Source of the DNA: an uncultured Eubacteriales bacterium
GTDB lineage: Bacteria > Bacillota > Clostridia > Oscillospirales > QAMX01
Length of the DNA: 17,325 nucleotides
Direction: 5' to 3'
NCBI GenBank assembly: GCA_905205975.1
Contig: CAJLFQ010000046.1
Span: 1 to 17,325, forward strand
A program made the position numbers and the translations under genes. Under the pieces are notes generated by a model. It made no database searches. It saw only the letters and a list, made by a program, of their open reading frames with translations, and was not told the origin of the DNA. The stretch's first letter is position 1. Every line of letters starts with the position of its first letter. This document shows, piece after piece, positions 1 to 7,467 of the stretch.

Positions 1-81
1 GTCATTCGGATTCTGTTTCAGACTATGCGAAAGGGCAGAAATGCGTGAATTCAGAGGGTGGCTAATTATCACTATTTGTCA

Positions 82-110
82 TTGAAAAACATAGTATGCT
101 GTGGTAAAAT
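82..110 (+). promoter_or_regulatory. Sigma-A-type promoter of the aspartate kinase gene
   Basis: TTGAAA at 82-87 and TAAAAT at 105-110 are separated by exactly 17 bp in a locally AT-rich patch. Transcription would start near 117 and give a leader of about 130 nt before the start codon at 246. The leader holds a perfect 6-bp hairpin (GCACGG at 133-138, CCGTGC at 144-149). The leader is too short and lacks recognisable elements for me to call a lysine riboswitch. Bases 1-80 may contain the end of an upstream gene, but no family could be recognised. Confidence 0.6.
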
Positions 111-245
111 AAATGAGAAAATCGATTGTTCCGCACGGGCGCTCCGTGCCGCCGGTTTTGAGCTTTTGATTCGTCCGCTGCTGAATTCAGCTCATAAATA
201 TACACCGGCATGTTCATCGTTGCAGTGGAGAAAAGGGGACCTTTC

Positions 246-1604
246 ATGAAAGTCATCAAATTCGGCGGCTCTTCTCTGGCCGACGATATTCAGATAAAAA
301 AAGTGGCAAACGTCATCGTTTCCGACCCGGAACGCCGCGTTGTGGTTGTTTCCGCGCCCGGAAAAGGCATCAACGACCCGGAAAAAGTCACGGATATGCT
401 GATCCGCGTCGCCAACGTCACGCTGGCGCAGGGCGTTGACGCCGGACGTGTCGAACTTGACAAAATCATCCGCCGTTATGCAGCCATTGCACAAAAGCTC
501 GGCATTCCGCAGGTAATGGACCGGATCGAACCGGATCTGTCGGCGCTGCTGACGGCCGACCTCTCCCACCCGGCCGCATTTACCGACGCCTGCAAGGCTG
601 CCGGTGAAGACAACTCTGCCAAACTGGTCGCTGCATATTTGACCAGCATCGGCCACCCCGCTGTTTATGTAGATCCGCGCGAAGCCGGCATGATCCTCTC
701 GGATGAATTCGGCAACGCCAAAATTCTCGACAAATCGTTCGCATTGCTGAACGCTTCCCTCTCCGGCATTTCAGAAATCATCGTCTTCCCCGGTTTCTTC
801 GGGCGGACAGAATCCGGCCGTCTGGTCACCTTCCCCCGCGGCGGCAGCGACATCACCGGCGCCATTCTGGCGGCTGCGCTGAACGCGGACGTCTATGAGA
901 ATTTCACCGATGTGGACTACGTCTATGCCGTCAACCCGAAGCTGATCCCGAATCCGGCACCGATTTCGCTGGTCACTTACCGCGAAATGCGCGAGCTGAG
1001 CTATTCCGGCTTCAACGTCTACCAGGAAGAAGCGCTGCTGCCGGTTTTCCGCGTCGGCATTCCGGTCAACATCCGCAACGTCAACAACCCCGCCTGCCCC
1101 GGCACCATGATTGTGGCCAGCCGCCCGACGGACGATCATGCCGTGCGCGTTGCAGGAATCGCGAGCGACAAGGGCTTTACGAGCATCTACATCAGCAAAT
1201 ATCTGATGAACCGGGAAGTCGGCTTCGGCCGCCGCGTTCTCTCCATTCTGGAAGAAGAAGGCATCTCCTACGAGCATACGCCGACCGGCATTGACGATAT
1301 GACCATCATTCTGCGCTCCTCCGCCTTGCAGAACGGCATGCTCGACCGCATCGTCGACCGTCTGATGAACGAGCTCCACGCGGATGATGTCCAGGTGACC
1401 GACGGTCTGTCGCTGATTGTCGTCGTCGGCGAGGGCATGAAGCATGCCGTCGGCATTGCCGCAGCAGCCGCAACAGCCCTGTCCCGCGCGGGCGTCAACA
1501 TCTCCATGATCAGCCAGGGCTCCTCGGAGGTCAGCATGATTTTTGCCGTCAACAGTGAAGACTGCGACAAGGGCGTCTGTGCGCTCTACGACGTGCTGTT
1601 CTAA
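246..1604 (+). CDS. lysC: Aspartate kinase
   Basis: This 452-residue protein is predicted to phosphorylate L-aspartate with ATP, the first step of the lysine, threonine, methionine and diaminopimelate pathways. The N-terminus carries the amino-acid-kinase signature KFGGSS (residues 5-10). The middle holds FPRGGSDITGA followed by ENFTDVDYVYAVNP, the nucleotide and substrate region of aspartokinases. The last 150 or so residues form two ACT-type regions, including VGEGMKHAVG and the SMISQGSSEVSM segment, which normally bind an inhibitory amino acid. The start at 246 was chosen because it follows an AAGGGGA ribosome site by about 8 nt and gives the canonical MKVIKFGG start; an in-frame upstream ATG at 210 lacks these. 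The length is normal for a monofunctional enzyme. The gene appears monocistronic, with about 135 bp to pstS. Which end product inhibits it cannot be read from sequence; the symbol is given by family analogy. Confidence 0.95.
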   Translation: MKVIKFGGSSLADDIQIKKVANVIVSDPERRVVVVSAPGKGINDPEKVTDMLIRVANVTLAQGVDAGRVELDKIIRRYAAIAQKLGIPQVMDRIEPDLSALLTADLSHPAAFTDACKAAGEDNSAKLVAAYLTSIGHPAVYVDPREAGMILSDEFGNAKILDKSFALLNASLSGISEIIVFPGFFGRTESGRLVTFPRGGSDITGAILAAALNADVYENFTDVDYVYAVNPKLIPNPAPISLVTYREMRELSYSGFNVYQEEALLPVFRVGIPVNIRNVNNPACPGTMIVASRPTDDHAVRVAGIASDKGFTSIYISKYLMNREVGFGRRVLSILEEEGISYEHTPTGIDDMTIILRSSALQNGMLDRIVDRLMNELHADDVQVTDGLSLIVVVGEGMKHAVGIAAAAATALSRAGVNISMISQGSSEVSMIFAVNSEDCDKGVCALYDVLF

Positions 1605-1739
1605 CCATTCTGATTTCATCCGCTCCCATCGCATTTGACCTCGATTTTACATGAGATCTCTTTTGAATTTTACCGGCTTGGGGTATCCTATTCTTGTGAA
1701 GTTCAAAACGTCAGGAAGACCTGAAAGGAGATCTCTCGT

Positions 1740-2515
1740 ATGAAAAAACACGTTGTTTGATGGCCGCTTTTGCCGCGATCCTGCTCCTCTTTTCCGGATG
1801 TGCCGGAAAAGCCGGAACCGTTTCAACCGATGGTTCCACCTCCATGCAGAAGGTGATCGGCGCGCTGAGCGAATCATTCATGGCCAAGAACAAGTGCATC
1901 ACCGTCACATATAACCCGACCGGCTCCGGTTCCGGCATCAGCGCCGTTCTGGAAGGGCGCTGATGCCGGAAGAAACCGCCAAAGGACTGACCGAAACCGT
2001 CCTCGCTTACGACGGCATCGCCGTCATCGTGCACCCGGACAACGCCGTCTCCGACCTTACGCTGGAAACCATCGCCGACATCTACACCGGCAAAATCACC
2101 ACATGGGAAGAAATCGGCGGAACCGGCGGACAGATCGTTCTGATCGGCCGTGAAGCCGGAAGCGGCACGCGCGACGGGTTTGAAACCGTCACCGGCACGA
2201 AAGATGCCTGCGCCTATCGTCAGGAGCTGACCTCCACCGGCGACGTCATCACATCCGTTTCGCAGACGCCCGGCGCCATCGGTTATGCTTCGCTGGCTTC
2301 CGTCAAGGACACCGTCAAGACGCTCTCCATCAACGGGCGTCGCGCTGAGCGAAGCCACCGTCAAATCCGGCGAATACGCCTTGCAGCGTCCGTTTGTCCT
2401 TGTGACGAGAACAAACGAAACGCTTTCCGATTCTGCACAGAAGTTTTTTGACTACATGACCTCTTCAGACGCCTCCGACATCATTGCTGCTGCCGGCGCC
2501 GTCTCAGCCAACTGA
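1740..2515 (+). pseudogene. pstS: Broken pstS: phosphate-binding lipoprotein of the Pst ABC transporter
   Basis: The translated pieces give a recognisable PstS. There is a lipoprotein signal with lipobox LFSGC, then STDGSTSMQKVIGAL, the phosphate-binding segment GSGSGI, then YDGIAVIVHPDN, a GKITTWEEIGG segment and REAGSGTRDGFE, ending in an SDASDIIAAAGAV tail. It is not continuous. (1) After ATG at 1740 the run of six A (1743-1748) causes a stop at codon 7; seven A would give MKKTRCLMAAF and the full signal peptide. (2) At 1957-1965 the reading jumps from SAVLEGR to a stop and then MPEETAKG, lacking roughly ten residues that PstS proteins have there. (3) GGG at 2335-2337 is one G too many; with GG the protein reads SINGVALSEATVK. 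A good AAAGGAG ribosome site precedes the ATG. Gene identity is sure. That it is dead follows from the sequence as given, but homopolymer sequencing error could explain lesions 1 and 3. Confidence 0.9.
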
Positions 2516-2529
2516 AACAGGATGAAACA

Positions 2530-2554
2530 GGCGGTTGCACGTTCAGCCGCCTTT
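2530..2554 (+). terminator. Possible attenuator hairpin between pstS and pstC
   Basis: GGCGG at 2530-2534 pairs with CCGCC at 2547-2551, with a few further pairs after one mismatch, and is followed by only three T. pst operons often have a partial terminator after pstS so that the binding protein is made in excess. The short T-run makes this weak. Confidence 0.35.
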
Positions 2555-2579
2555 CATCATAGAAAGAGGGCATTGTATC

Positions 2580-3165
2580 ATGAAACAAACGCAAATCCAG
2601 CAGCAGAAAAAGCGAAAATGGCTGGAACCGGTGATTCACGGCATTTTCCTCATGCTGGGGCTGATTACGGTCGGCTTCGTTCTGCTGATTTCGATTTACC
2701 TCATCGTTTCCGGCATTCCGGCCATCCGGAAAATCGGGCTGATTCCCTTCCTCTTCGGCAGGCGCTGGGAATCGACGGCGTCTGAGCCTTCCTTCGGCAT
2801 TCTGCCGTTCATTCTGACCAGCATCTACGGCACCGCCGGAGCTGTCTGCCTCGGCGTACCCGTCGGTTTTTTCACGGCTGTTTATCTGGCCAAGTGCGCC
2901 TCCCCCAGAGTCCGAACCGTCATGCAGTCGGCCATCGGCATTCTGGCGGGGATTCCCTCCGTCGTCTACGGTCTGGTCGGCATGCTGGTTCTTGTGTCAG
3001 TTTCTACACCTTGGCACGTCGCTTCTCGCTGGTGCGCTGACGCTGGTGATCATGAACCTTCCCACCGTTATGCGGACGACACAAGAGAGTTTGAAAACCG
3101 TCCCGCAGAGCTACCGGGAAGGCGCCTTTGGATTGGGCGCAGGGAAATGGCGCGTCATCCGCACG
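2580..3165 (+). pseudogene. pstC: Truncated and frameshifted pstC: phosphate ABC transporter permease
   Basis: The first part reads as a normal PstC N-terminus: a basic start (MKQTQIQQQKKRKW), a membrane segment (FLMLGLITVGFVLLISIYLIV), then GILPFILTSIYGTAGAV and GILAGIPSVVYGLVGMLVLV, typical of the permease. At about 2994-2998 the frame changes; the family-like sequence resumes one frame over as QFLHLGTSLLAGALTLVIMNLP and continues to SYREGAFGLGAGKWRVIRT. Some residues between LVLV and QFLH seem to be missing, so a small out-of-frame deletion is likely. At ATCCGCACG (3157-3165) the permease stops and the tail of a PhoB-type regulator begins. The C-terminal membrane part, and any pstA, pstB or phoU that should follow, are absent. 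The gene starts 65 bp after pstS with a GAGGG ribosome site. It cannot make a working permease. Confidence 0.88.
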
Positions 3166-3246
3166 CTGCGGCAGAAGCTCGGTGACTGCGGCAGCCGGAT
3201 TGAAACCGTCCGGCACGTCGGGTACCGCCGGGGAGCAAAGGTATGA
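3157..3246 (+). pseudogene. phoB: 3' remnant of a phoB-type response regulator (last ~30 codons)
   Basis: In the same frame as the end of pstC the translation becomes IRTLRQKLGD followed by SRIETVRHVGYR and a short tail. This is the third helix and beta-hairpin end of the winged-helix DNA-binding domain in OmpR/PhoB regulators. The receiver domain and the first two thirds of the DNA-binding domain are missing. The stop at 3244-3246 overlaps the phoR start by four bases (ATGA), the usual coupling of regulator and kinase genes, which supports the identity. The remnant is fused in frame to the second piece of pstC, so the ancestral order was probably pst genes, then phoB, then phoR. It cannot act as a regulator. 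Confidence 0.85.
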
Positions 3247-4823
3247 CCAAAAAGATTTTCCGTTCGATTCTTTTGGTGGCCGGAATTGTGCTTCTGGCAA
3301 GTTTTCTGCTCGTTTTGGGCTGTCTCTACAACTATTTCGGAACCGTGCAGGATGCGCAGATGCAGGACACGCTGGATCTGACGGCGCTCGCCTTGGAGCA
3401 GGGCGGCAAGCCCTATTTGCAGGGAATCAACTCCGACCGCTACCGGTTTACCTGGCTGGATGCAGACGGCGCCGTGCTGTTTGACACGCCTGCACCGTCC
3501 GGCAGCCACGCCGCGCTGAAGAAGACCACTTCCGCCGCCAAACGGCTGGCCGACGGTTCTGAGCTGCGGATTTCCTACGCACAGGCCAATGCGGGCGTTC
3601 TGCTCGTCGGGATGGTACAGCCGATTTGTGCTGTGCTGGCGGCGGCGCTGATCCTCTCCGCCATATTGGCGCATCGCCTTTCCAAGCGGATCGTGGAACC
3701 GCTCAACACGCTGGACCTCGACCATCCGCTGGATAACAACGTCTATGAAGAGCTGTCGCCGCTTCTGAACCGCATCAACCGGCAGCACCGGCAGATTGCA
3801 GCACAGGTTCGGGATCTGGCACAGAAGCAGAGCGAGTTCATGCAGATCACCGGCAGCCTGCAGGAGGGGCTTATCCTGCTGGACAACCACGGCGTCATTG
3901 TCAGCATGAATCCGGCGGCACAGCGTCTGTTTGAGGCGGACGGTCATGCGGTCGGGCGTGATTTTATGACGCTGGATCATTCCGCTGCCATGAATACCGC
4001 CATCCATACCGCCATGGAAACCGGCCACAGCGAAATGCATGCCGCACATTTTGGCCGGGTTTATCAATTTGACGTCACGCGCATTGAAACGGACGGCGCG
4101 GCACTTGGCGCCGTCATTCTGGCGTTTGACATCACCGAGCAGGAAACCGCAGAGCAGATGCGTCGGGAATTCACGGCAAACGTCTCCCACGAACTGAAAA
4201 CGCCGCTGCAAGGCATCATCGGCAGCGCGGAGCTGCTGGAAAACGGCATGGTTCAGCTGGAAGACGTTCCCCGCTTTGTCGGACACATCCGAACGGAAGC
4301 GCAGCGCCTGATGACATTGATCGTCGACATCATCCGGCTCGCGCAGCTGGACGAGGGCGTGGAACTGCCGCTTGAACCGGTAGAGCTGCTTTCACTGACA
4401 CAGGAGGCGGCGGACGCCGTGCAGAAAGCGGCTGCAGAAAAACAGGTGACGATTTCCGTCGAGGGCAGCCCGGTGATCGTCCGCGGCGTGCGACCCCTGC
4501 TCTATGAAGTGGTTCTGAACCTCTGCGACAACGCGGTCAAATACAACACCGTGCATGGACGGGTTTCCGTTTCTGTCGCATCGGATGGTTCTGCCGCTCT
4601 GCTGACGGTTGCCGACACCGGCATCGCGCCGGAACATCAGAGCCGGATTTTTGAGCGCTTTTACCGCGTTGACAAAAGTCATTCAAAAGCTTCCGGCGGA
4701 ACGGGGCTTGGACTCTCCATCGTCAAGCACGCCGTCCAGTTTCATCACGGACGAATTGCGCTTGAAAGCGCACCCGGCAAAGGGACGACCATCCGCGTGA
4801 CGCTGCCCCTGAACCCGGCATAA
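3243..4823 (+). CDS. phoR: PhoR-like sensor histidine kinase with damaged ATP-binding box
   Basis: This 526-residue membrane kinase would sense phosphate status and phosphorylate PhoB. Membrane segments lie at about residues 7-29 and 117-142, with an outward sensor region between. A PAS-like region (SLQEGLILLDNHGVIVSMNPAA) follows, then the H-box FTANVSHELKTP with phospho-acceptor His316, the N-box NLCDNAVKYN (about 426-435), the F-box ERFYRV and the G2 box GGTGLGL near 485. The G1 box should read DTGIGI but here is D458-TGIA-PEHQ, two residues short. The coding DNA has one GGCATC (4620-4625) where a tandem pair would restore the motif. The outward region also looks about 25-30 residues shorter than relatives I know, between LFDT and LKKTT. 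The frame is open throughout, but its partner phoB is only a remnant. ATP binding is probably impaired, so it may be a pseudogene in the making. Confidence 0.9.
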   Translation: MTKKIFRSILLVAGIVLLASFLLVLGCLYNYFGTVQDAQMQDTLDLTALALEQGGKPYLQGINSDRYRFTWLDADGAVLFDTPAPSGSHAALKKTTSAAKRLADGSELRISYAQANAGVLLVGMVQPICAVLAAALILSAILAHRLSKRIVEPLNTLDLDHPLDNNVYEELSPLLNRINRQHRQIAAQVRDLAQKQSEFMQITGSLQEGLILLDNHGVIVSMNPAAQRLFEADGHAVGRDFMTLDHSAAMNTAIHTAMETGHSEMHAAHFGRVYQFDVTRIETDGAALGAVILAFDITEQETAEQMRREFTANVSHELKTPLQGIIGSAELLENGMVQLEDVPRFVGHIRTEAQRLMTLIVDIIRLAQLDEGVELPLEPVELLSLTQEAADAVQKAAAEKQVTISVEGSPVIVRGVRPLLYEVVLNLCDNAVKYNTVHGRVSVSVASDGSAALLTVADTGIAPEHQSRIFERFYRVDKSHSKASGGTGLGLSIVKHAVQFHHGRIALESAPGKGTTIRVTLPLNPA

Positions 4824-4841
4824 CACCTGAAAACCGCACCG

Positions 4842-4867
4842 CACCGAACGGCTCTGCCCGCTCGGTG
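4842..4867 (+). terminator. Weak hairpin after phoR
   Basis: CACCGA at 4842-4847 pairs with TCGGTG at 4862-4867 across a 14-base loop; a T-rich tail follows only after several bases. It might end the pho transcript, but the stem is short and the evidence weak. Confidence 0.3.
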
Positions 4868-5027
4868 TGTTCTGCGTTTTGATACATCTGAACAACACGC
4901 TGCGTTTCCCGGATTCCGCTGCCTGACAGTCGAACCTGCAGAGCCATTCGCAGGAGAAAAGGATCTGATCGATACGAACAAGGATTTAACCGTCGGAAAG
5001 CCAAGCACCGTTTTATGGAAATTCTGT

Positions 5028-6335
5028 ATGCCGCTTTTCGGGAGCATTCTCTTTCAGCAGCTCTACAACATCGCCGACAGTTTTGTCGCGGGGAAATTCA
5101 TCAACAACGATGCGCTGGCCGCCGTCGGCAACAGCTATGAAATCACGCTGATCTTCATCGCCTTTGCTTTCGGCTGCAACATCGGCTGTTCGGTTCTGAC
5201 CGCACAGCTCTTCGGCGCAAAACGCCATCATGACCTCAAAACTGGCATCTACACAACGCTGATTGCCAGCAGTGCGCTCTGTTTCCTGCTGATGCTGAGC
5301 GGCATTCTCTTCAGCGACCAGCTGCTGCGGCTGATCGATACGCCGGAAAACATCTTTGCCGATTCCAAGCGCTATCTGGATATTTACATCTACGGGCTGC
5401 CGTTTGTCTTCTATTACAACGTTTCGACCGGCATTTTCTCTGCCCTCGGCGATTCCAAAACGCCGTTTCTCTTTCTGGCCTGTTCCTCCGTCGCCAATAT
5501 CGGCGTGGACATCCTGTTTGTCGCGGCGTTTGACATGGGTGTCGCAGGCGTCGCATGGGCGACATTCCTCTGTCAGGGTGTCAGCTGCCTCTTGGCTGTC
5601 CTCTTTGTCATCCGGCGGATTGAGGCCCTCCCGGCAGACGAGAAAACCCGTTTCTTTTCGTGGGCGCTTTTCAAGCGGATCGCCGTCATTGCTGTGCCGA
5701 GCATTTTGCAGCAGAGCTTCATCTCCGTCGGCAACATCATCATTCAGCGTCTGATCAACGGCTTCGGCTCCGACGTCATCGCAGGTTATTCGGCCGCCAT
5801 CAAGCTGAACAACATGGTCATCACCGCGTTTGCAACGCTCAGCAACGGCATTTCCAACTTTGCCGCGCAGAACCTCGGCGCCGGGAAATACGACCGCGTG
5901 TGCGCCGGGTTCCGCTCCGGGCTGAAAATCGTCTGGATGCTCTGTGTGCCGATCATCGCGCTGTATCTGCTGGCCGGGCGGTCGCTGATTTACATATTTG
6001 TGGACAGCCCAACCGGGAAGGCCATGGACACCGGCCTGATGTTCCTGCGGATCGTTTCACCTTTCTACGTGGTGATTTCCGCCAAAATCATTGCTGACGG
6101 CATCCTCCGCGGCGTCGGCATGATGCGGCAATTCATGGTGACCACCTTTACCGACCTGACGCTTCGCGTTCTGCTGGCCTGCATACTCGCTGCAACGGCT
6201 TTGAAAACGACGGGAATCTGGCTCTCCTGGCCGATCGGCTGGTCGATTGCGACGGTGATGTCGCTGCTGTTCTATCGATCCTTTGCCCGGAAACATCATC
6301 AAAACATACAGACTCAAACAGACGAAATCGAATGA
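5028..6335 (+). CDS. MATE family multidrug/cation antiporter (N-terminus uncertain)
   Basis: The 435 residues from ATG 5028 carry the Clostridia MATE signatures FQQLYNIADSFVAGKFI, AAVGNSYEI, a STGIFSALGDSKTP loop and SPFYVVISAKIIADGILRGVG, with about twelve hydrophobic segments. It would export organic cations or drugs using a sodium or proton gradient. Family-like sequence continues in frame upstream of 5028 (DTNKDLTVGKPSTVLWKFC), so the natural protein should begin about 20 residues earlier. No ATG, GTG or TTG exists there. An AGGAG ribosome site at 4952-4956 sits 8 nt before an in-frame CTG at 4965, which is the only candidate start at the expected place. Either a rare CTG start is used or the start codon was lost. 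Starting at 5028 would leave a weak ribosome site and clip the region before the first helix. The HAD gene follows after 13 bp, so the two are probably co-transcribed. Confidence 0.88.
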   Translation: MPLFGSILFQQLYNIADSFVAGKFINNDALAAVGNSYEITLIFIAFAFGCNIGCSVLTAQLFGAKRHHDLKTGIYTTLIASSALCFLLMLSGILFSDQLLRLIDTPENIFADSKRYLDIYIYGLPFVFYYNVSTGIFSALGDSKTPFLFLACSSVANIGVDILFVAAFDMGVAGVAWATFLCQGVSCLLAVLFVIRRIEALPADEKTRFFSWALFKRIAVIAVPSILQQSFISVGNIIIQRLINGFGSDVIAGYSAAIKLNNMVITAFATLSNGISNFAAQNLGAGKYDRVCAGFRSGLKIVWMLCVPIIALYLLAGRSLIYIFVDSPTGKAMDTGLMFLRIVSPFYVVISAKIIADGILRGVGMMRQFMVTTFTDLTLRVLLACILAATALKTTGIWLSWPIGWSIATVMSLLFYRSFARKHHQNIQTQTDEIE

Positions 6336-6348
6336 AAGAAGGCTTTTT

Positions 6349-7128
6349 ATGGAAGAACTGAGAAAAAAACAAGGGTTTATCTGCGATATGGACGGCGTTA
6401 TTTATCACGGCAACCGGCTGCTGCCCGGCGTGAAGGAATTCGTCGCGTGGCTGTACCGCGAGAACAAAAACTTTCTGTTTCTGACCAACTCCTCGGAGCG
6501 CTCTCCCAAGGAACTTCAGCAGAAACTGAAGCGCATGGGGCTGGAGGTGGACGAAAGCCATTTCTACACCAGTGCACTGGCGACGGCGCGTTTCATCCGC
6601 ACCCAGTCGCCCGGATGCAGCGCTTATGTCATCGGCGGCGCCGGGCTGATTATGGCGCTGCACGACGAAGGCATTACGATGAACGACGTCGACCCGGATT
6701 ACGTCGTCATCGGCGAAGGCAACACCTACAACTATGAGAACATCCTCAAGGCCGTCCGTCTGGTGACCAGAGGCGCCAAGCTGATCGGTACGAACAGCGA
6801 CCTGACCGGCCCGTCGGAAGACGGGATCATCCCGGCCTGCCGCGCAATGATCTCCCCCATCGAGCTGGCCACCGGTCAGAACGCCTATTTCGTCGGCAAG
6901 CCGAACCCCCTCATGATGCGCACCGGCCTGCGCATTTTGGGCGTCCACTCTGAGGATGCCGCCATGATCGGCGACCGGATGGACACCGATATGGTCGCAG
7001 GGATTGAATCCGGTCTGGATACGGTTCTTGTTTTGTCCGGCGTGACCAGCCCGAGCGAAATCAAGAAATTCCCTTACCGGCCGCGTCTCGTTTTGAACGG
7101 CGTCGGCGATATCCCGCCGCAGGCATAA
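6349..7128 (+). CDS. HAD-IIA family phosphatase (NagD/AraL-like)
   Basis: This 259-residue soluble protein has all the haloacid-dehalogenase motifs: DMDGV near residue 14 (nucleophile Asp), LTNSSER (motif II), GKPNP (motif III lysine) and GDRMDTD (motif IV metal-binding Asp). The cap domain between motifs II and III is the large C2a type of subfamily IIA, the group of NagD, AraL and 4-nitrophenylphosphatases. It probably hydrolyses a small phosphate ester such as a nucleotide or sugar phosphate; the substrate cannot be read from sequence. ATG 6349 was chosen because of the AGAAGG ribosome site at 6337-6342 and because MEELRKKQGFICDMDG is a normal start; an in-frame upstream start at 6283 lies inside the MATE gene. 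It lies 13 bp after the MATE gene, likely in one transcript. Confidence 0.92.
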   Translation: MEELRKKQGFICDMDGVIYHGNRLLPGVKEFVAWLYRENKNFLFLTNSSERSPKELQQKLKRMGLEVDESHFYTSALATARFIRTQSPGCSAYVIGGAGLIMALHDEGITMNDVDPDYVVIGEGNTYNYENILKAVRLVTRGAKLIGTNSDLTGPSEDGIIPACRAMISPIELATGQNAYFVGKPNPLMMRTGLRILGVHSEDAAMIGDRMDTDMVAGIESGLDTVLVLSGVTSPSEIKKFPYRPRLVLNGVGDIPPQA

Positions 7129-7135
7129 CCGGCAT

Positions 7136-7170
7136 AAAAAAACGCCTCTGCATGAATTTACAGAGGGCGT
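7136..7170 (-). terminator. Minus-strand hairpin followed by seven T
   Basis: ACGCCTCTG at 7142-7150 pairs with CAGAGGGCGT at 7161-7170 with one bulged base. Read on the minus strand it is followed by a run of seven T (A-run at 7136-7142). It would stop leftward transcription that passes the first mrp terminator, protecting the HAD gene from antisense reading. Confidence 0.55.
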
Positions 7171-7180
7171 AAAACAGTTC

Positions 7181-7210
7181 ATGGAGCGTATCGATACAGA
7201 TACGCTCCAT
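7181..7210. repeat. Perfect 12-bp inverted repeat
   Basis: ATGGAGCGTATC (7181-7192) and GATACGCTCCAT (7199-7210) flank a 6-base loop. It lies just inside the left end of the 364-bp segment. Without a proper T-run on the plus side it is a poor terminator for the HAD operon, although it is the only sizeable structure downstream of it. Confidence 0.6.
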
Positions 7211-7435
7211 TTCTCATGCCAACATACAAGGTGTATAAAAGTGCGCCCTTTATCAGTTTGACAAATTGGAACTTGTCGGGGAAATGACAACCGACTATTC
7301 TTCATCTATCGAGTTTCTTGCCAATGCTATCCCCTGTTCAGCAAGATGATATTTCATATCGTTTGTCATGTGCCACTCCCATTTCGGCGCTTCTGGCTTT
7401 ATGGAGCGTATGTCAGAAACCATCAATATATGCCA

Positions 7436-7467
7436 GAAAAGTCCCGGCAGACGTGACTGCCGGGACT
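7436..7467 (-). terminator. Rho-independent terminator of mrp
   Basis: AGTCCCGGCAG (7440-7450) and CTGCCGGGACT (7457-7467) form a perfect 11-bp GC-rich stem with a 6-base loop. On the minus strand it is followed by TTTT and lies 55 bp after the mrp stop codon. It lies inside the 364-bp inverted-repeat segment. Confidence 0.75.
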
